Of a DNA stretch of 64,000 bases, positions 1 to 11,225 are shown one piece after another. Below the pieces are notes generated by a model, which saw only the letters and a list, made by a program, of their open reading frames with translations, ran no database searches and was not told where the DNA came from. This DNA is from Larix kaempferi (taxonomy: Eukaryota; Streptophyta; Pinopsida; Pinales; Pinaceae). The position numbers and the translations under genes were made by a program. Location of the stretch: NCBI GenBank assembly GCA_027924585.1, contig BSBM01000092.1, forward strand, positions 8,364,001 to 8,428,000, read 5' to 3'. The stretch's first letter is position 1. Each line of letters begins with the position of its first letter.

Positions 1-41
1 AGAGTTACACCATTTCACTAATTAATTATATTATTCTTGTT

Positions 42-65
42 TGTTGTTGTTGTTGTTGTTGTTGT

Positions 66-107
<42 letters not shown>
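42..107. repeat. TTG and TA microsatellites
   Basis: A run of about eight TTG triplets (42-66) passes directly into about twenty TA dinucleotides (67-107). Both are plain microsatellites with no coding content. Confidence 0.95.
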
Positions 108-111
<4 letters not shown>

Positions 112-189
112 ATATTTATTTTATTATTATTTTATTCATAACAGTTGTTTCAGTACTTCTCGACTAATGATTGTTGTTCCAGTACTTGC

Positions 190-585
190 CGACTGATGAT
201 TGATTTTGTTCTATTATTCATATACTGATGATGCTGCTGATGGTGACATTCCAGCAGATGATGATGATAATGTTGATGGTGATATTCCAGTAAATGATGA
301 TGAGATGATGGTGATATTCCAGCAGATGACGATGATGATACTGATAGTTATATTCTAGTAGATGACATTGATGTTCCAACAATTCTTGCTGATGGTGATA
401 TTCGAGAAAATGATGATGATGATGATGATGCTGATGGTTGTGTTCTAGCAGATGATGTTGATGATACCCCATACATATGATGATGTTCCAAAACTTCCTA
501 CAACATATAGAGATTCACCAGTAAGTTGGACAGTTGTTGATGCTATTGATGTTTCCTGCAGAATACCTTCCTAGTTAAGAGGGAG
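190..585 (+). other. 3' internal tail of a Copia element with GAT-rich repeats and polypurine tract
   Basis: The stretch carries imperfect repeats of a GATGATGATG / GGTGATATTCCAG motif. In one plus-strand frame they read as an acidic Asp-rich peptide broken by stops. It ends in a polypurine tract, AAGAGGGAG (577-585), immediately before an LTR starting TGTTAAAG. The same arrangement, with a nearly identical tract and similar GAT-rich text, lies at the 3' end of the Copia element at 38367-45932 (minus strand, 38957-39060). I infer it is the 3' end of a related element whose body lies left of the window. The minus-strand His-rich ORF here is a shadow of the GAT repeats. Confidence 0.6.
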
Positions 586-1116
586 TGTTAAAGAAATGTA
601 ACTGCGAAATATATTCTAGATATTCTTGTCTATTGTAATATTGTATTCCTCCTTCGGGAGATGTCATTGATGTAATTGATAATGTAAGTGCCATTGAAAG
701 AGTCAATGTAAACCCTAACTGTTAGGTCAGCCCGGAAATAACTAGAAAATAATATTTTATTGTAAAGTGTACAAGTCGGCCCAGTTAGGTGAGTCAAGCC
801 GGCCTAATTAGTAAAAAGGTCAAGTCACTTGTTTAGTATAAATTGGAAGTTGAGTTGCTCATTTGGATCACTCACCTCACTCACTAAAGTTTGCATAAAA
901 GAGAGAGAAGTTCGCACAAGTGAAGGAGAGAAGCTGATTTTGTCTTGGGGTTTTATCTTGTACTTGTAAATTCTATATTGAGGAAGTTTTGTTGGGGTTT
1001 CCTCCCTTGCGGTTTCCTCAAGAGAAATTTTGTGTTCTTTGTGTTTGTTGTGCTTGTCTTTCTTTAAGTGATTAGATTGTTTAATGTTATTATGCTAAAC
1101 AAGTTAAAAACTAACA
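586..1116 (+). mobile_element. Copia LTR (3' LTR), 531 bp
   Basis: The LTR begins TGTTAAAGAAATG directly after a polypurine tract and ends near AAAACTAACA, giving canonical TG...CA ends. A TATAAA box lies at 838-843. Start, promoter region and T/G-rich end follow the same plan as the 590-bp LTRs at 38367-38956 and 45349-45932, so this is a diverged relative of that family in plus orientation. The right end is chosen from the CA terminus and is less certain than the left. No target duplication can be tested because the other LTR is outside the window. Confidence 0.7.
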
Positions 1117-1256
1117 CTACTTGTGTGGGTTCTTTTTCATTTTCAAAATAGTTGAACCAATCAAAAGTTGCAAATAAAATAAATGACCCATGTTATTTAT
1201 AAACTTGACATATGAACAAATAAAAATAAATATAAAATATAAAACAAGATTGTCTT

Positions 1257-1258
1257 CC

Positions 1259-1301
<43 letters not shown>
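1257..1301. repeat. TA/TG microsatellite
   Basis: A short TATATA run continues as about eighteen TG dinucleotides. It is a simple sequence repeat in AT-rich anonymous DNA. The rest of 1117-1564 shows no gene. Confidence 0.95.
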
Positions 1302-1302
<1 letters not shown>

Positions 1303-1564
1303 TTCATTAGCAACAAACACATAGAGTTAATGTAGATTCAAGGTTGAAAAATAAGGAAATAAAAAATGGGCGTGTTTGTTATTTGCAAGATGAACCCACA
1401 AATTTAAAAATCCAAACCTAAAACCAAAGTAGAAAACTCGTACACCACATAGATGGAAAAAGTATATCCCACCATTTTTTAAAATTAAAAATGTGCACAC
1501 GTTATTATTCCAAAAAATAACGTGCATTCATTATTAACGTGCATGCATTACTAAAATAAAAAAG

Positions 1565-2114
1565 GTGCACTCATTATATTTTCCCCTTTCTCTACATCTC
1601 TCCCTATTTATCTCTCACACCCTACCTCTCTCTCTACCTCCCACCATTTCCCAATTTATCCCTTCTACATATCTCCTTATCTATCTCTCACACCATACCA
1701 ACTCTCTCACTCCCACCATTTACCAATATATCCCTCCCACAATATCCCCATCCATCCCCCCCACCCTACCCATTATACCTATCCCTCTCCCAATTACCAC
1801 ACTACCTGCCCTCTCTCTCTTCCCACGTCTCTCTCTCTCTCAAATAAAAATGTGCACTCATTATATTTTCCCCTTTGTCTACATCTCTCCCTATTTATCT
1901 CTCACACCCTACCCCTCTCTCTACCTCCCACCATTTCCCAATTTATCCCTTCTACATATCTCCTTATCTATCTCTCACACCGTACCAACTCTCTCACTCC
2001 CACCATTTACCAATATATCCCTCCCACAATATCCCCATCCATCCCCCCCACCCTACCCATTATACCTATCCCTCTCCCAATTACCACACTACCTGCCCTC
2101 TCTCTCTTCCCACG

Positions 2115-2138
<24 letters not shown>
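1565..2138. repeat. 287-bp tandem duplication, pyrimidine-rich
   Basis: Two copies of a 287-bp unit, each beginning GTGCACTCATTATATTTTCC, lie head to tail at 1565-1851 and 1852-2138. They differ by only a few substitutions. The plus strand is almost entirely C and T with scattered A, so long plus-strand ORFs rich in Ser, Leu, Pro and Thr exist. They are an effect of base composition, not genes. Confidence 0.9.
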
Positions 2139-2145
<7 letters not shown>

Positions 2146-2440
2146 CCACCTTTCTATCCCCCTATCCCTAACAACCCACCTCTCTACTCCCCCTCTCTCT
2201 AACCCCACCACTCTCCCTTTGTCCCTAATCCCCCTCCTCTCTAACAACCCATCTATCTCTTCCTCTTCCTCTCTCTAACCCCTCTCCTCCCCAACCACCA
2301 CTAACCCCCCCCCTCTCTCTCCCTACCCCTAACCCCCTCCTCTCTCTCTCTCTCTCTCTCAACCCCACCTCTAAGCCCCCACCTATCTCTCTCTCTCCCC
2401 TACCCCTAACCCCCCATGCCTCTCTCTCTCTCTACCCCCC
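2139..2440. repeat. Degenerate CT / CCCTAACC low-complexity tract
   Basis: CTCTCT runs alternate with irregular CCCCTAACCCC-like words. It continues the polypyrimidine strand bias of the duplication to its left. There is no regular telomere unit (plant type CCCTAAA) and no coding signal. Confidence 0.85.
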
Positions 2441-2915
2441 TATTTGATCTAGATGGAAATCGGTGGCCACCCATCTATTCCATTGGATCAAAAGCACATT
2501 TTTCTAGATTGGCATTTTTTATGTTTTTCAAGTCATGATCTTCTAGGGTTTTTTTGAGGTCCTAAACAACATATTTTTGGCATGAAAATGCTTAGATGAT
2601 CTCTAAAGGCATTGATTGTGTTGACAACATGGAGTCCTTCTTGGATAGACCTTTCCAATGGGATACTGGGTGCCCAGAACATAGATCATATGCAAGAGTT
2701 GCGTCCTCGGGAAGTTGACGTATCAACTAACCCCATCGGAGCCCTCTTGTTGTTGCAACCTTATCCCCAATTTTTTTAAAAAATTTTAGGGACCCTCCTT
2801 CTATTTTTTTAGTTTACCTAGAGTTTAGCTCATCCTAGAAAAGTTCACCTTTGTCACTTAGAATTTTTCCAAAAATCAAGTGAAGAAAGTAAGTTTTTTG
2901 AACCAAGTACAACTC
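2441..2915. other. Anonymous DNA, no gene seen
   Basis: Mixed-composition sequence between the pyrimidine tract and the CpG-rich motif cluster. I see no ORF, terminal repeat or recognisable element. Confidence 0.5.
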
Positions 2916-3600
2916 GACTTTCCTCACCGAAACGGTCGGAGCAACTCACTGAGTTGCGCTGAAACAGTCGGGGTCAGGATTGATCTGCTTAAAAAGAATA
3001 TTGTTTCGGAGAAACTCCCCGAGTCACGCCGAAACAGGCGGAACGATTTTGGTTTCTTTGGTAAGATCCCTGTTTCATAGCAACTAGCCGAGTTACGCCG
3101 AAACGGTCGGAGGGTTTGAAAGAATCACGTCAGACACTTAGAATTTTTCCGAAGTCTTGTGAGTCAAAGCAACTCACTGAGTTGTCCCGACGTGTTTCGC
3201 GTGAAAGTGTAAGGGACGTCGAGACACGTCGGCGAGAAACACAAAGGGCGTCGATGGTATGCCGACGAAAGAATAACTCGGCACGAGATTGGGAAAATCC
3301 CAACGTGTTTCACTACACGTAAAGAAGTGACGGCGAAATGCATCACTGGAAATATCATAGGCACGCCAGCAAAAGGTTGGAGTAATTAATGAGTCACTCC
3401 GCAATAGAAAAACGCCATTGAAATGTCAGTGCAAATCGACCAAAAGATGCCGACATCGGCATGGAATGGAAAATGACTACCGACGCGTTTCGCTGCGAAA
3501 AGGCGAGTCACATCGAAACACGTCGGCGGCAAAAATTTTCAGCTGCGATGTGGAGAAGAAGGATTTTTCGTGCCGAAACAGACTCCGTGAATTGATGGAC
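2916..3600. repeat. CpG-dense cluster of short direct and inverted motifs
   Basis: A motif close to ACGCCGAAACGGTCGG recurs at about 2926, 2956, 3026 and 3095. Variants in both orientations follow near 3187 (CCGACGTGTTTCGC), 3217, 3481 and 3511 (CGAAACACGTCGG). The stretch is clearly richer in CpG than the AT-rich DNA around it. Clusters of short subterminal motifs in both orientations are typical of CACTA- and Mutator-type DNA transposons, but I could not find terminal inverted repeats or a transposase, so this stays a motif cluster. The small ORFs here have no recognisable domain. Confidence 0.5.
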
Positions 3601-4062
3601 CCCACCAACTTTACCCTTGTGCATTAATTACTAGGGTTTCACAATGTCATATATAGGGTGAAAGTCATATTTTTTTTTACCATTTTGCAACGCCATTCAC
3701 GCGAAGCCGCTTCCACCGAACATTGGACACCAAATGACGTTGAAGCTTTTCCATTCAACCACTCTGCAACTGCCAAGTAGGCTACTTTATTCCCTTATGT
3801 TCAATTTTGAAACGACATACTCTCATTTGGCACTTTGCCCCTTGTGTGAAACATGTTTACTATTGGTTTGTACGCAGTTTTCTTTGTTTTATATATATAT
3901 ATTTTTAGGCAAACCATTGGTCTTTATCCAATTGGGCATAGTTGGATTGCTTGCACCCTGGTAGTTCTTTTAAGTAGGGGTCTCAACCAAACGCGGCTAG
4001 GGTTATTCCCATCCAAACGAGTACCCTGGGCTGTATCTACCAGCTGGTGGCACCCTCTCGAT
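3601..4062. other. Anonymous DNA, no gene seen
   Basis: AT-rich sequence with no recognisable feature, ending at the LTR stub that starts at 4063. Confidence 0.5.
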
Positions 4063-4083
4063 TGTGATATTTTATAGGAGAGA

Positions 4084-4581
4084 TCACATATCTTGCTTAG
4101 AATTTGAGTTAGAAAATGGATCAACTTCATCAGTGGTTATGGACCATTTTGCAATAGTAGGTCCTGATATCATGTCCTGGATTTTGACTTCATCTTGAAC
4201 AACTTCATCATGGGAGATTATTGAGGTTGAATCATGAAAAGAGAGAGCATTGAAGGCAATACTACTGGGCTTGTTCTCCAAATGGCTAACATCATCCTCT
4301 TCTTTCTTTCCAAATAATCTATCCAATCTTGTCCAGTTATCACTTGGATGTTCTGCAGGATCAATGAGGTATTCCATATTGGAAAGCATAGCAGTACATA
4401 TTGATGTTGAGGCTCTATCACACTCATCTAGCCAATATTCTTCCTCTTCATGGGAAGCAAAATATCTCTTAACACAAATACACATATCAAAGAGACCATA
4501 TCTCTTCAGGTACGTTATCATATTGGGTTTCCATTCTTCATAGTTGTATGAAGAGAGAGAAGGAACTGCTTTCATAGTCAT
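4084..4581 (-). pseudogene. gag: Copia gag N-terminal fragment (copy 1)
   Basis: The 165-residue ORF begins with a segment reading SSYNYEEWKPNMITYLKRYG, the type of N-terminal gag motif of plant Copia elements (a short aromatic stretch, then W, then a basic helix). It includes LSNMEYLIDP and NWTRLDRLFGKKEED. It is close to the longer copy at 14392-15186 but stops abruptly where the sequence jumps into the remnant of an LTR at 4063-4085. No zinc knuckle, protease or pol follows. The family call rests on this similarity and on the Copia-type PBS of the same element. Confidence 0.6.
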
Positions 4582-4859
4582 GGAAGCTGTTGTTTAATTC
4601 GAATCTACTGCTACAACTGTAGAAAGATGTTGCAACTGCAAAAGACATCGAAACTGCAGGAAACTGCTACAACTGCAGAAAACTTCAAAACTACTACAAC
4701 TGCAGGAAACTGCTGCAACTGTAGAGAACTTCGAATAACCTACAAAAACAATGGAGATCCATAGTAGCTATTGAATTCGAAACTGTTGACGATGGAATAA
4801 CCTGCAAAACAATGAAAATTGTAAATGGAGATTTGTTGCAATTCAAATTGAACACCGCC
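4582..4859 (-). other. Copia leader with repeated CTGCAAC / GCAGGAAACTGC words
   Basis: Untranslated leader between gag and the insertion point. It carries short irregular repeats of AACTGCAGGAAACTGCTAC. The same leader, with the same word repeats, lies at 15187-15331 and 16148-16290 in the second copy. Confidence 0.65.
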
Positions 4860-7800
4860 TGTCACGAACCCAAAATTTCATAAAAATTTAAAATTTTTCC
4901 ATACAGTAATAAATGTTAATTTAATTGTTGCGGAAGTATATTAGTGACAAACTCACCACATTTTATAACGGATTAGTTATATGATACTAAAATATGCATA
5001 CATAACTTGTTATGATAAGTTAAGTTGCTTTTCTTAATACTCAAAAGTCTTCCAAAATGTTACCATGTATTTAACTATACAAATTTATTTTCCAACTCCT
5101 TCGATGAGGAACATGCATTAATTTCCTTGACTTTGTTTAAGTGAGAACTTACATTTTCATGAGGTAATATACCCTTAGAATGACTATGCTTAACCTATTT
5201 TGAGCATATAACATGCAATTAAAATCTATAAAGCCTTAATTCATCTTGATAAGCATGCATATATTTTATAAGTGATTCACAAAACACAAGGATAACAATT
5301 TATACCTAAATTAGATATTAGGTGCACGTATGAGTAATATGCATATCAACAACTAAACAATTCCTATCATATGTATGAACAAGTAATCATAAACACTTTA
5401 AGAAGGAGACGAGTAAACATACATAAAAGAGACACATATAAAGAACACATAAAACAAAGAGGCCATTTAACGTGGTTCACCCAAACCTGGGCTACGTCCA
5501 TAAGGTGTGTGCATCATTTATTTATTCCGAAAAAACATAGTGTTACAAGTTGCAACTTTAGTTGTTTCCATAGTCGTTCCTATCGTTGAGGGAATCTTTT
5601 ACAAGATAATCAAATACTAAATATTCTCATGGTTACAAAGTTGTAGCCTAGGTGTTGAAATAACCATCAAGGTTCTCTTGATATTAAAAAAGAAGTAATT
5701 TAAATGATCTATAAATATAAAAATTATATCATTCCTATGAATATCTTCTTTTGCCTTTTTATCTACCTTGCATAAAAAAAAATAAGATTCACAAGAAAGA
5801 CAAACACTCATAAAATCAGAACTCCCTTACTAACTTAAAGTACTATCAGAACTCCCTTACTAACTTAAAGTACTAGGACTCCTCTGAAGACTTACACATA
5901 AATATAAATCATATCGTATCTTAAAATCCTTTCCTCCTATTAGAATAATGTCAACTTCTTTGTATAATATTCATTGTATTATTTATTAGTCTACACTAAC
6001 CAATTTCCAGCCAAGGACTACGTCCCTTTTCATCTTGGATAGTATAATATTATGTTTTTCTCTAAGAATATATGTATAAGTTTGAGGGATCACCCTTATG
6101 TATATAGATATTATATATACTTAAGTGAGATCATTTATATAGGGGAGATATTAGATGTCGTTGACATAGCATGTAAAAATAACATTAACTAATATGGTTA
6201 AATACAACAATTAAACTTGAACTTTAAGCCACACTTAAGCATTTAAAGTTTCCAGGTCAAAATCTCTATGATCGAACAAAGGAAGATTTTGAAGGATCTG
6301 AACTCTTGATCTAAGTATTAGTCGATTGAATTGGATTTTACTGAACTCTAAGTGATCTTAAATTAACTCATGGGCCAAACTCTGTTTGATGTCTCTATGT
6401 AAGTTGAGACCCTCATGGATATGGCTGAGATCGCACATCAAAGTCAACTAACTTACAACAAACGAGGTTGAGATCTAGAAATTTCTCCAGGAATAAAAGT
6501 ATTCACGTGCAAGCTTCTCCTTAGTCCTAAATATTCCAAAAGAGCACTCTATCGAATGCATAGATTTGGGTGAGCCGTATTCACCAGAGCACACAACTCA
6601 AAGAATGTAGATTACAAAGGTAAGGTATATGTATCCCCATCGGAAAAGAATTTAAAACAAGAAGGTACAGATTAAAATAAGTATGTACAACAACACGAAT
6701 ATAAGCAGCGAGGTTGAGATGCATAAGCATCCCATGCGGAAGGAGATCCAGGCAGTGAGGATAAAACCCAATAGGACATGGTAAGTAACTATAAAAGACA
6801 ACTAAAGGAAACATGGATCTACCCTCTCGGCTATTCATCACGCAGTGGTCAAACTTATATAAAGAACATCAACCCTAAATGGGCGAATACACCTTGGTAA
6901 GCTTGATGGTATCCAACCTTATGCAAAGTAAAATATCAAATCGCAAGCAAGGCTTTAGGTAAGTATAAAAAGAGTTTGTTTTCTCCAGTCGCCGGCAATG
7001 TAAAACACATAAGATCAGGTTGTATACTAAAAATCTCGAATTTCATACTTCATATCTAAAGTCGAACGGGTTAAGGTTGCACTCATACATTTTGTATGTG
7101 TGTACGTAATATTACCAACCTACCAGATGTGCCCAACAGCAAAACCATCCAACAAACAGTGCTTAAGCTAAGGGGGTCGAGTTTCAATCTGTCCTCAAAT
7201 TGCGTTGGTAGAACTCAGCGCAGGTAACTCCAGGGATACACGAAATTAGTAAACTCTATCAAATCATATAACCAACAAGATCTTTACAGATTTCTATACT
7301 AATACCAAAAGGAGTTTACAGAGATCAATCTCTGATTAATAAAATTAACTAGAAATAACGAGGATCTCCTCTAGGATTCTACCGATAATGCGATAAAAGT
7401 TCAACTGAACGAGTTTAAAACTGAACCTTGTCCATTTAAGAAACTATTAAACGTAGAAATAAATTCAAGAGCATTCTACAAGATCGACGAAACAAAAATG
7501 GAGGGAGATCCAAGGGCTCTTTGTGCATTTGTCCAAATATTCGAATCATTGGCTCTAGACTGTGTAAAATCTTTTTTAAATGTTTCTCAGTTTTATCACG
7601 TGAACATCTCAACCCTGGGGTTTGAACAAAGGTGTCTACTACGAAAACTTAAATTCTTCTCCAAGTACCCTAACCCATGTTGAGACAAGAGGCTGAAACT
7701 TTGAACACCATTTTCAGGCGATTTTAAAACACTAAAAGAACAATTATTACAATTAAAATAAAAGCACGGAAGACAATAAAAGAAAATATCATGAAACCAG

Positions 7801-9472
7801 CACTGGACGAAAATACCATTCAAAACAAAAATAAACCTAAAACATACCGAGATCATAGAGCTGCCCAAATCAAATAAAGTGATATGCCGAATTCATTTTA
7901 TGAGCTGTACAATTTCCACCATGGAAGCGCAGGGCTAGATCGCAGTATCCGCCATTTCCTTCCTAAATCATTGGAGAAAATGCCTTCAAGGTCATGCCTC
8001 TTTTCCTTCTTCCCCTATCCAGAAATTTAAGCTAAGCTTTCTAAAATTTTGAATGAGTCGTGTCATTCCACAAAATGCACAGAGATATCCTTGTCCTTTA
8101 CTCTATCGCATAGTTGTTAATCACCTTAACGCAGAAGTGTTGTTACTCAAATGCAGGGGTGTTCTTCACCCTCTCCCATAGATACTATATCTTCCTCTTG
8201 AAACAGGTTTCCTCTAATGCCTATTCTTGACAGATGGTGATGGAAGTTTGACAAGTGGTGCTGGTGAGTTTTTCAAGGTATTCCACGCAGGGAATAATTG
8301 GCAACGGTAAGGCTTGGGGTGCTCCATCATGGAGACAACCAACCTTTGATCTCTCCTAGTTTATTTAAGACCACGATTCCCTATAACCAACACTACCCAC
8401 ACTTTAATAAATGCCACTATGTTTAATGTTTTTGTGTTTTATGTTTTACATTTATACTTATACTTATAATCTTTACTCAATACTATATATGCGATATACG
8501 TTTACTTCACTCTCATAAATCAACCAATACCCCACTTCATGGAGTCTGCCATTTCGAGGAAAGAATCCTCATTTCAAGGTATGTGTTTATCTCTTTTCTA
8601 ATTCTTTGAATACATATACATTTCATATATGTATAAAACCCTTTCAGCATGGATAAATTACATATATAAATACACCAAAATTTGTGTTTAGCTTCCCACG
8701 TATATATGTCTATCCATAAATAATAATTTAATGTAGTTTCTTTGTTTTATAACACATATAAATATGAAAAGATATTATGTGTGCTACCTCTAGTGATTTA
8801 GGCTAAAGTTAGGTGTCCAATAATAATGACTTTACTAATAAACCAAGCTCTTTCAAAAAAATGCAAACATCTAGTGTATGTTATTTTTCCCAAACATTTA
8901 TCATTTCTAACCCGTAATACCTGAAAATATACTTTACGTTCCGTATTCAATTTATGTAATTATCATATATTTAGCTGCTTTAATAATTCCTAAATAAAAA
9001 TCTTCTTTGGTATTAGATATCATAATATTAGCTGGACCTAGGAAATACTTTTGCTTACCAACTAAGAGTATTTTTAACCCTATAGTGGTATTTTAGATTT
9101 CCATCCATCAAGGAGGCCTTTAGAAGTTCATTAACTGCTAGTCATGATTTGGAAATGTTAGTTCTTACCATAATATTACTCGAAGCTCCATACCTTTATG
9201 TCACTAGGAATAAGTATCTCTATGTCCAAGGTCCTAAAGATGACATCCGTCGTCACCAAGTATCTTTCCCTATTGGGTTTTGTTACTTATCATTTAGTCG
9301 AATTATCATTATTTAACCTTCTAGGCTTAAACTAAGACTTATAAACATAAAACTAGCTCGAGGTCCACTAGTGGGGCCTTGGCCTTGAGCTCCTCACCAT
9401 GGCAATTTACAAAATTCATAATTACATTTACAAGAGTAATAATAATAGGGGTTGAATTTGAGGGATATTACA
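4860..9472 (-). mobile_element. Solo LTR, 4.6 kb, inserted in the Copia leader
   Basis: Comparison with the uninterrupted copy at 16250-16300 fixes the ends. On the minus strand the insert begins TGTAATATCCCTC and ends GGGTTCGTGACA, both common termini of plant Ty3/Gypsy LTRs. The flanking 5-bp target is CCGCC on one side and CCACC on the other, a target duplication with one change. I found no second LTR, PBS or gag-pol inside, so solo LTR is the simplest reading. It holds no convincing ORF. A 30-bp direct duplication sits at 5815-5874. Confidence 0.7.
5815..5874. repeat. Tandem 30-bp duplication
   Basis: The unit starting ATCAGAACTCCCTTAC occurs twice in perfect succession (5815-5844 and 5845-5874) inside the solo LTR. 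It looks like a recent slippage duplication. Confidence 0.9.
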
Positions 9473-9680
9473 CCACCTTAGGACAATGAGCACATGTGAC
9501 GGGATCCTTCACACCTGGCTAGACCTCACTGGATTGCTCTAGTGAATTCAAGACAATTGCACCAGGAATTGCCGTGGAAATCCAGAGGCTTCTGGTGCTC
9601 AATGAAAGACAGTTGCTCAAAGAATTGCTGCAACTGCTACTGCTGCAATTCGAATAGCTAACTCCAGCTCTGATACCATT
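9473..9680 (-). promoter_or_regulatory. Copia leader start and tRNA-iMet primer-binding site
   Basis: Next to the LTR end the minus strand reads ATGGTATCAGAGC (9679-9667). This is the standard plant Copia PBS complementary to initiator tRNA-Met. The rest is leader matching 16283-16479. Confidence 0.85.
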
Positions 9681-10391
9681 TGATATTTTACAGGAGAGAT
9701 CACACAGCCAGAGAAAACCTCACTAATACTCACTCAAGAATAACAGAGAAGAGAAGAAGAATGTTGAATCAATAATCACTCATTAACACAAGAAATGACA
9801 AAAACTGTCGTATCATACATCAGCTATAAGCTGGCACTGTGAAAAGTGAATAATAACTAAATACAATCAAATGGATTCGAATGCCTCCAAGGTCATTCGA
9901 AATCTGCTCAATGTGTGGCTTGGATAGCATTGGAGACATCATCCAATTAGTGGTAGTAGTCACAAATGGTCAAAAATCAGTCAAATGAGTCTAATTGAGT
10001 CTAACTGAGTCATGTGAGCACAAATCAAGGGATGGAGACTCCAAGGAGGGCGCATGAGGCTAATGAGGTTGTCGGTAGGTCAAGTGGCACTCCGATATAG
10101 ACAACTGGGAGCTACAAGCAATTAAACTGAGCAAGAAATGAATAAACTAGTCAATAAATGTTGCAACTGACTGTTACTAATCCAATTAGTGTAGTAGGGC
10201 GCATTAGTCTTCCTAGTCAGGAAAACAAGGCGCACTAGGTAGGTAGGAGGGATCCTGAGGGATAAAAACAGGCTCTAGGGGGATGAACATAGGCTCCAGG
10301 TGCTGGGGAGACTGCCATACTGATGATTGGATGCATGCATGATGACTGGATGCATGCAAATATAAGAAATGATGGTGAGAATATTCCAACA
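9681..10391 (-). mobile_element. Copia LTR, 711 bp (copy 1)
   Basis: On the minus strand it starts TGTTGGAATATTCTC at 10391 and ends CTCCTGTAAAATATCA at 9681, directly before the PBS. It aligns along its whole length with 16494-17223. TGCATGCAT words cluster near its 5' end (10330-10360). On its other side lies GGCTTTCGGGGGGG, a polypurine tract, so this one LTR has both a PBS and a PPT next to it. Confidence 0.8.
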
Positions 10392-11225
10392 CCCCCCCGA
10401 AAGCCAAACTATGAGGAACAACTGAAGGAACTAGAGGTAGGGCCCTGGTGACTAAGACCAAAGGTAACCCCGTACAACAATCTAAATAAATATAGTGAGG
10501 AAAGAGGGAAAACCCAGTGGGAAGAAAGCCCCCCCTCAAGATAGACTGTGGTAGGATAATCAATCGTGTACATCACTCACCCCAAATGGTAAGTGCACTT
10601 CTCCACCGAAGAAAGATCTATCGGAAAGAAATGGATCTGTAATGTGAGAAGGATGAAACCTTCCATTCTAAAAATCAGATCTGATTCTCCTCCGATCAAG
10701 TGAATCTCCAACAAGATCTCTGGCAGATCTAAGATTAGTGGTTTCCCATCTAGGAAGAGGAGGATCTGCAAGCTGTAGATCTGGATCTTGGTCTTCAATT
10801 CGCTCATCTTCACTAAGAGGTTCTAGATCTTCAGGTTCTTATGGATCTGGATCTAACATTCTCTCAAAAAGAGTTATCTTCCTCTTGGGAAGAAGTGGAT
10901 CATGCTCCAAAAACATGTGCTTGAGTTCTCCAACAATGGATGCAAGCGAATATGGAGGCTTCCTAAACTTGCTCTTCCTACCAGGCATGGTGAGAACAAA
11001 TCCAAAAATATGAAGATCATTATGGAACATGTGATTCGAACCAACTGAGGTAGAATCAACTCCATGAATGTGTATTTAGTTCTTTGATATCTCCTTTGAA
11101 CTGACATAGGTGAGATCATAACCAAATGAACTAATACATGATGGTACTGGCTTGGACTTCAAATCAGATACAAGAATTGATAGATGGCTTCTTATGATCT
11201 CCTTTGAACCAGCAGGGGTGAGATC
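10392..11225 (-). other. 3' internal region of a Copia element with polypurine tract
   Basis: The stretch begins with CCCCCCC, i.e. a minus-strand G-run ending exactly at the LTR start. Next comes a G-rich segment, then text with repeated GATCTCCTTTGAAC...GTGAGATC units (about 11087-11124 and 11196-11226). I see no RT or RNase H motif in the minus-strand ORFs. I read it as the 3' untranslated end of an element that shared the LTR at 9681-10391. Confidence 0.45.

Larger units (their letters stand above)
4063..10391 (-). mobile_element. Broken Copia element, copy 1 (stub LTR, gag, leader, PBS, LTR), split by a solo LTR
   Basis: Read on the minus strand: an LTR (10391-9681), a PBS (9679-9667), a leader, a 4.6-kb foreign insertion (9472-4860), the rest of the leader, a gag fragment (4581-4084), then only about 22 bp of LTR end (TGATATTTTATAGGAGAG at 4063). 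The leader on either side of the insertion matches the continuous second copy at 14392-17223, which shows that 4860-9472 was inserted later. Protease, integrase and RT are gone, so the element cannot move by itself. Confidence 0.75.

Noticed and set aside
1565-2278. Long plus-strand ORFs rich in Ser, Leu and Pro
   Set aside because: They follow from a nearly G-free strand; the duplicated unit is open in more than one frame and shows no domain.
2139-2440. Telomere-like CCCTAACCC words
   Set aside because: Units are irregular, embedded in CT runs, and do not match the plant repeat CCCTAAA in series.
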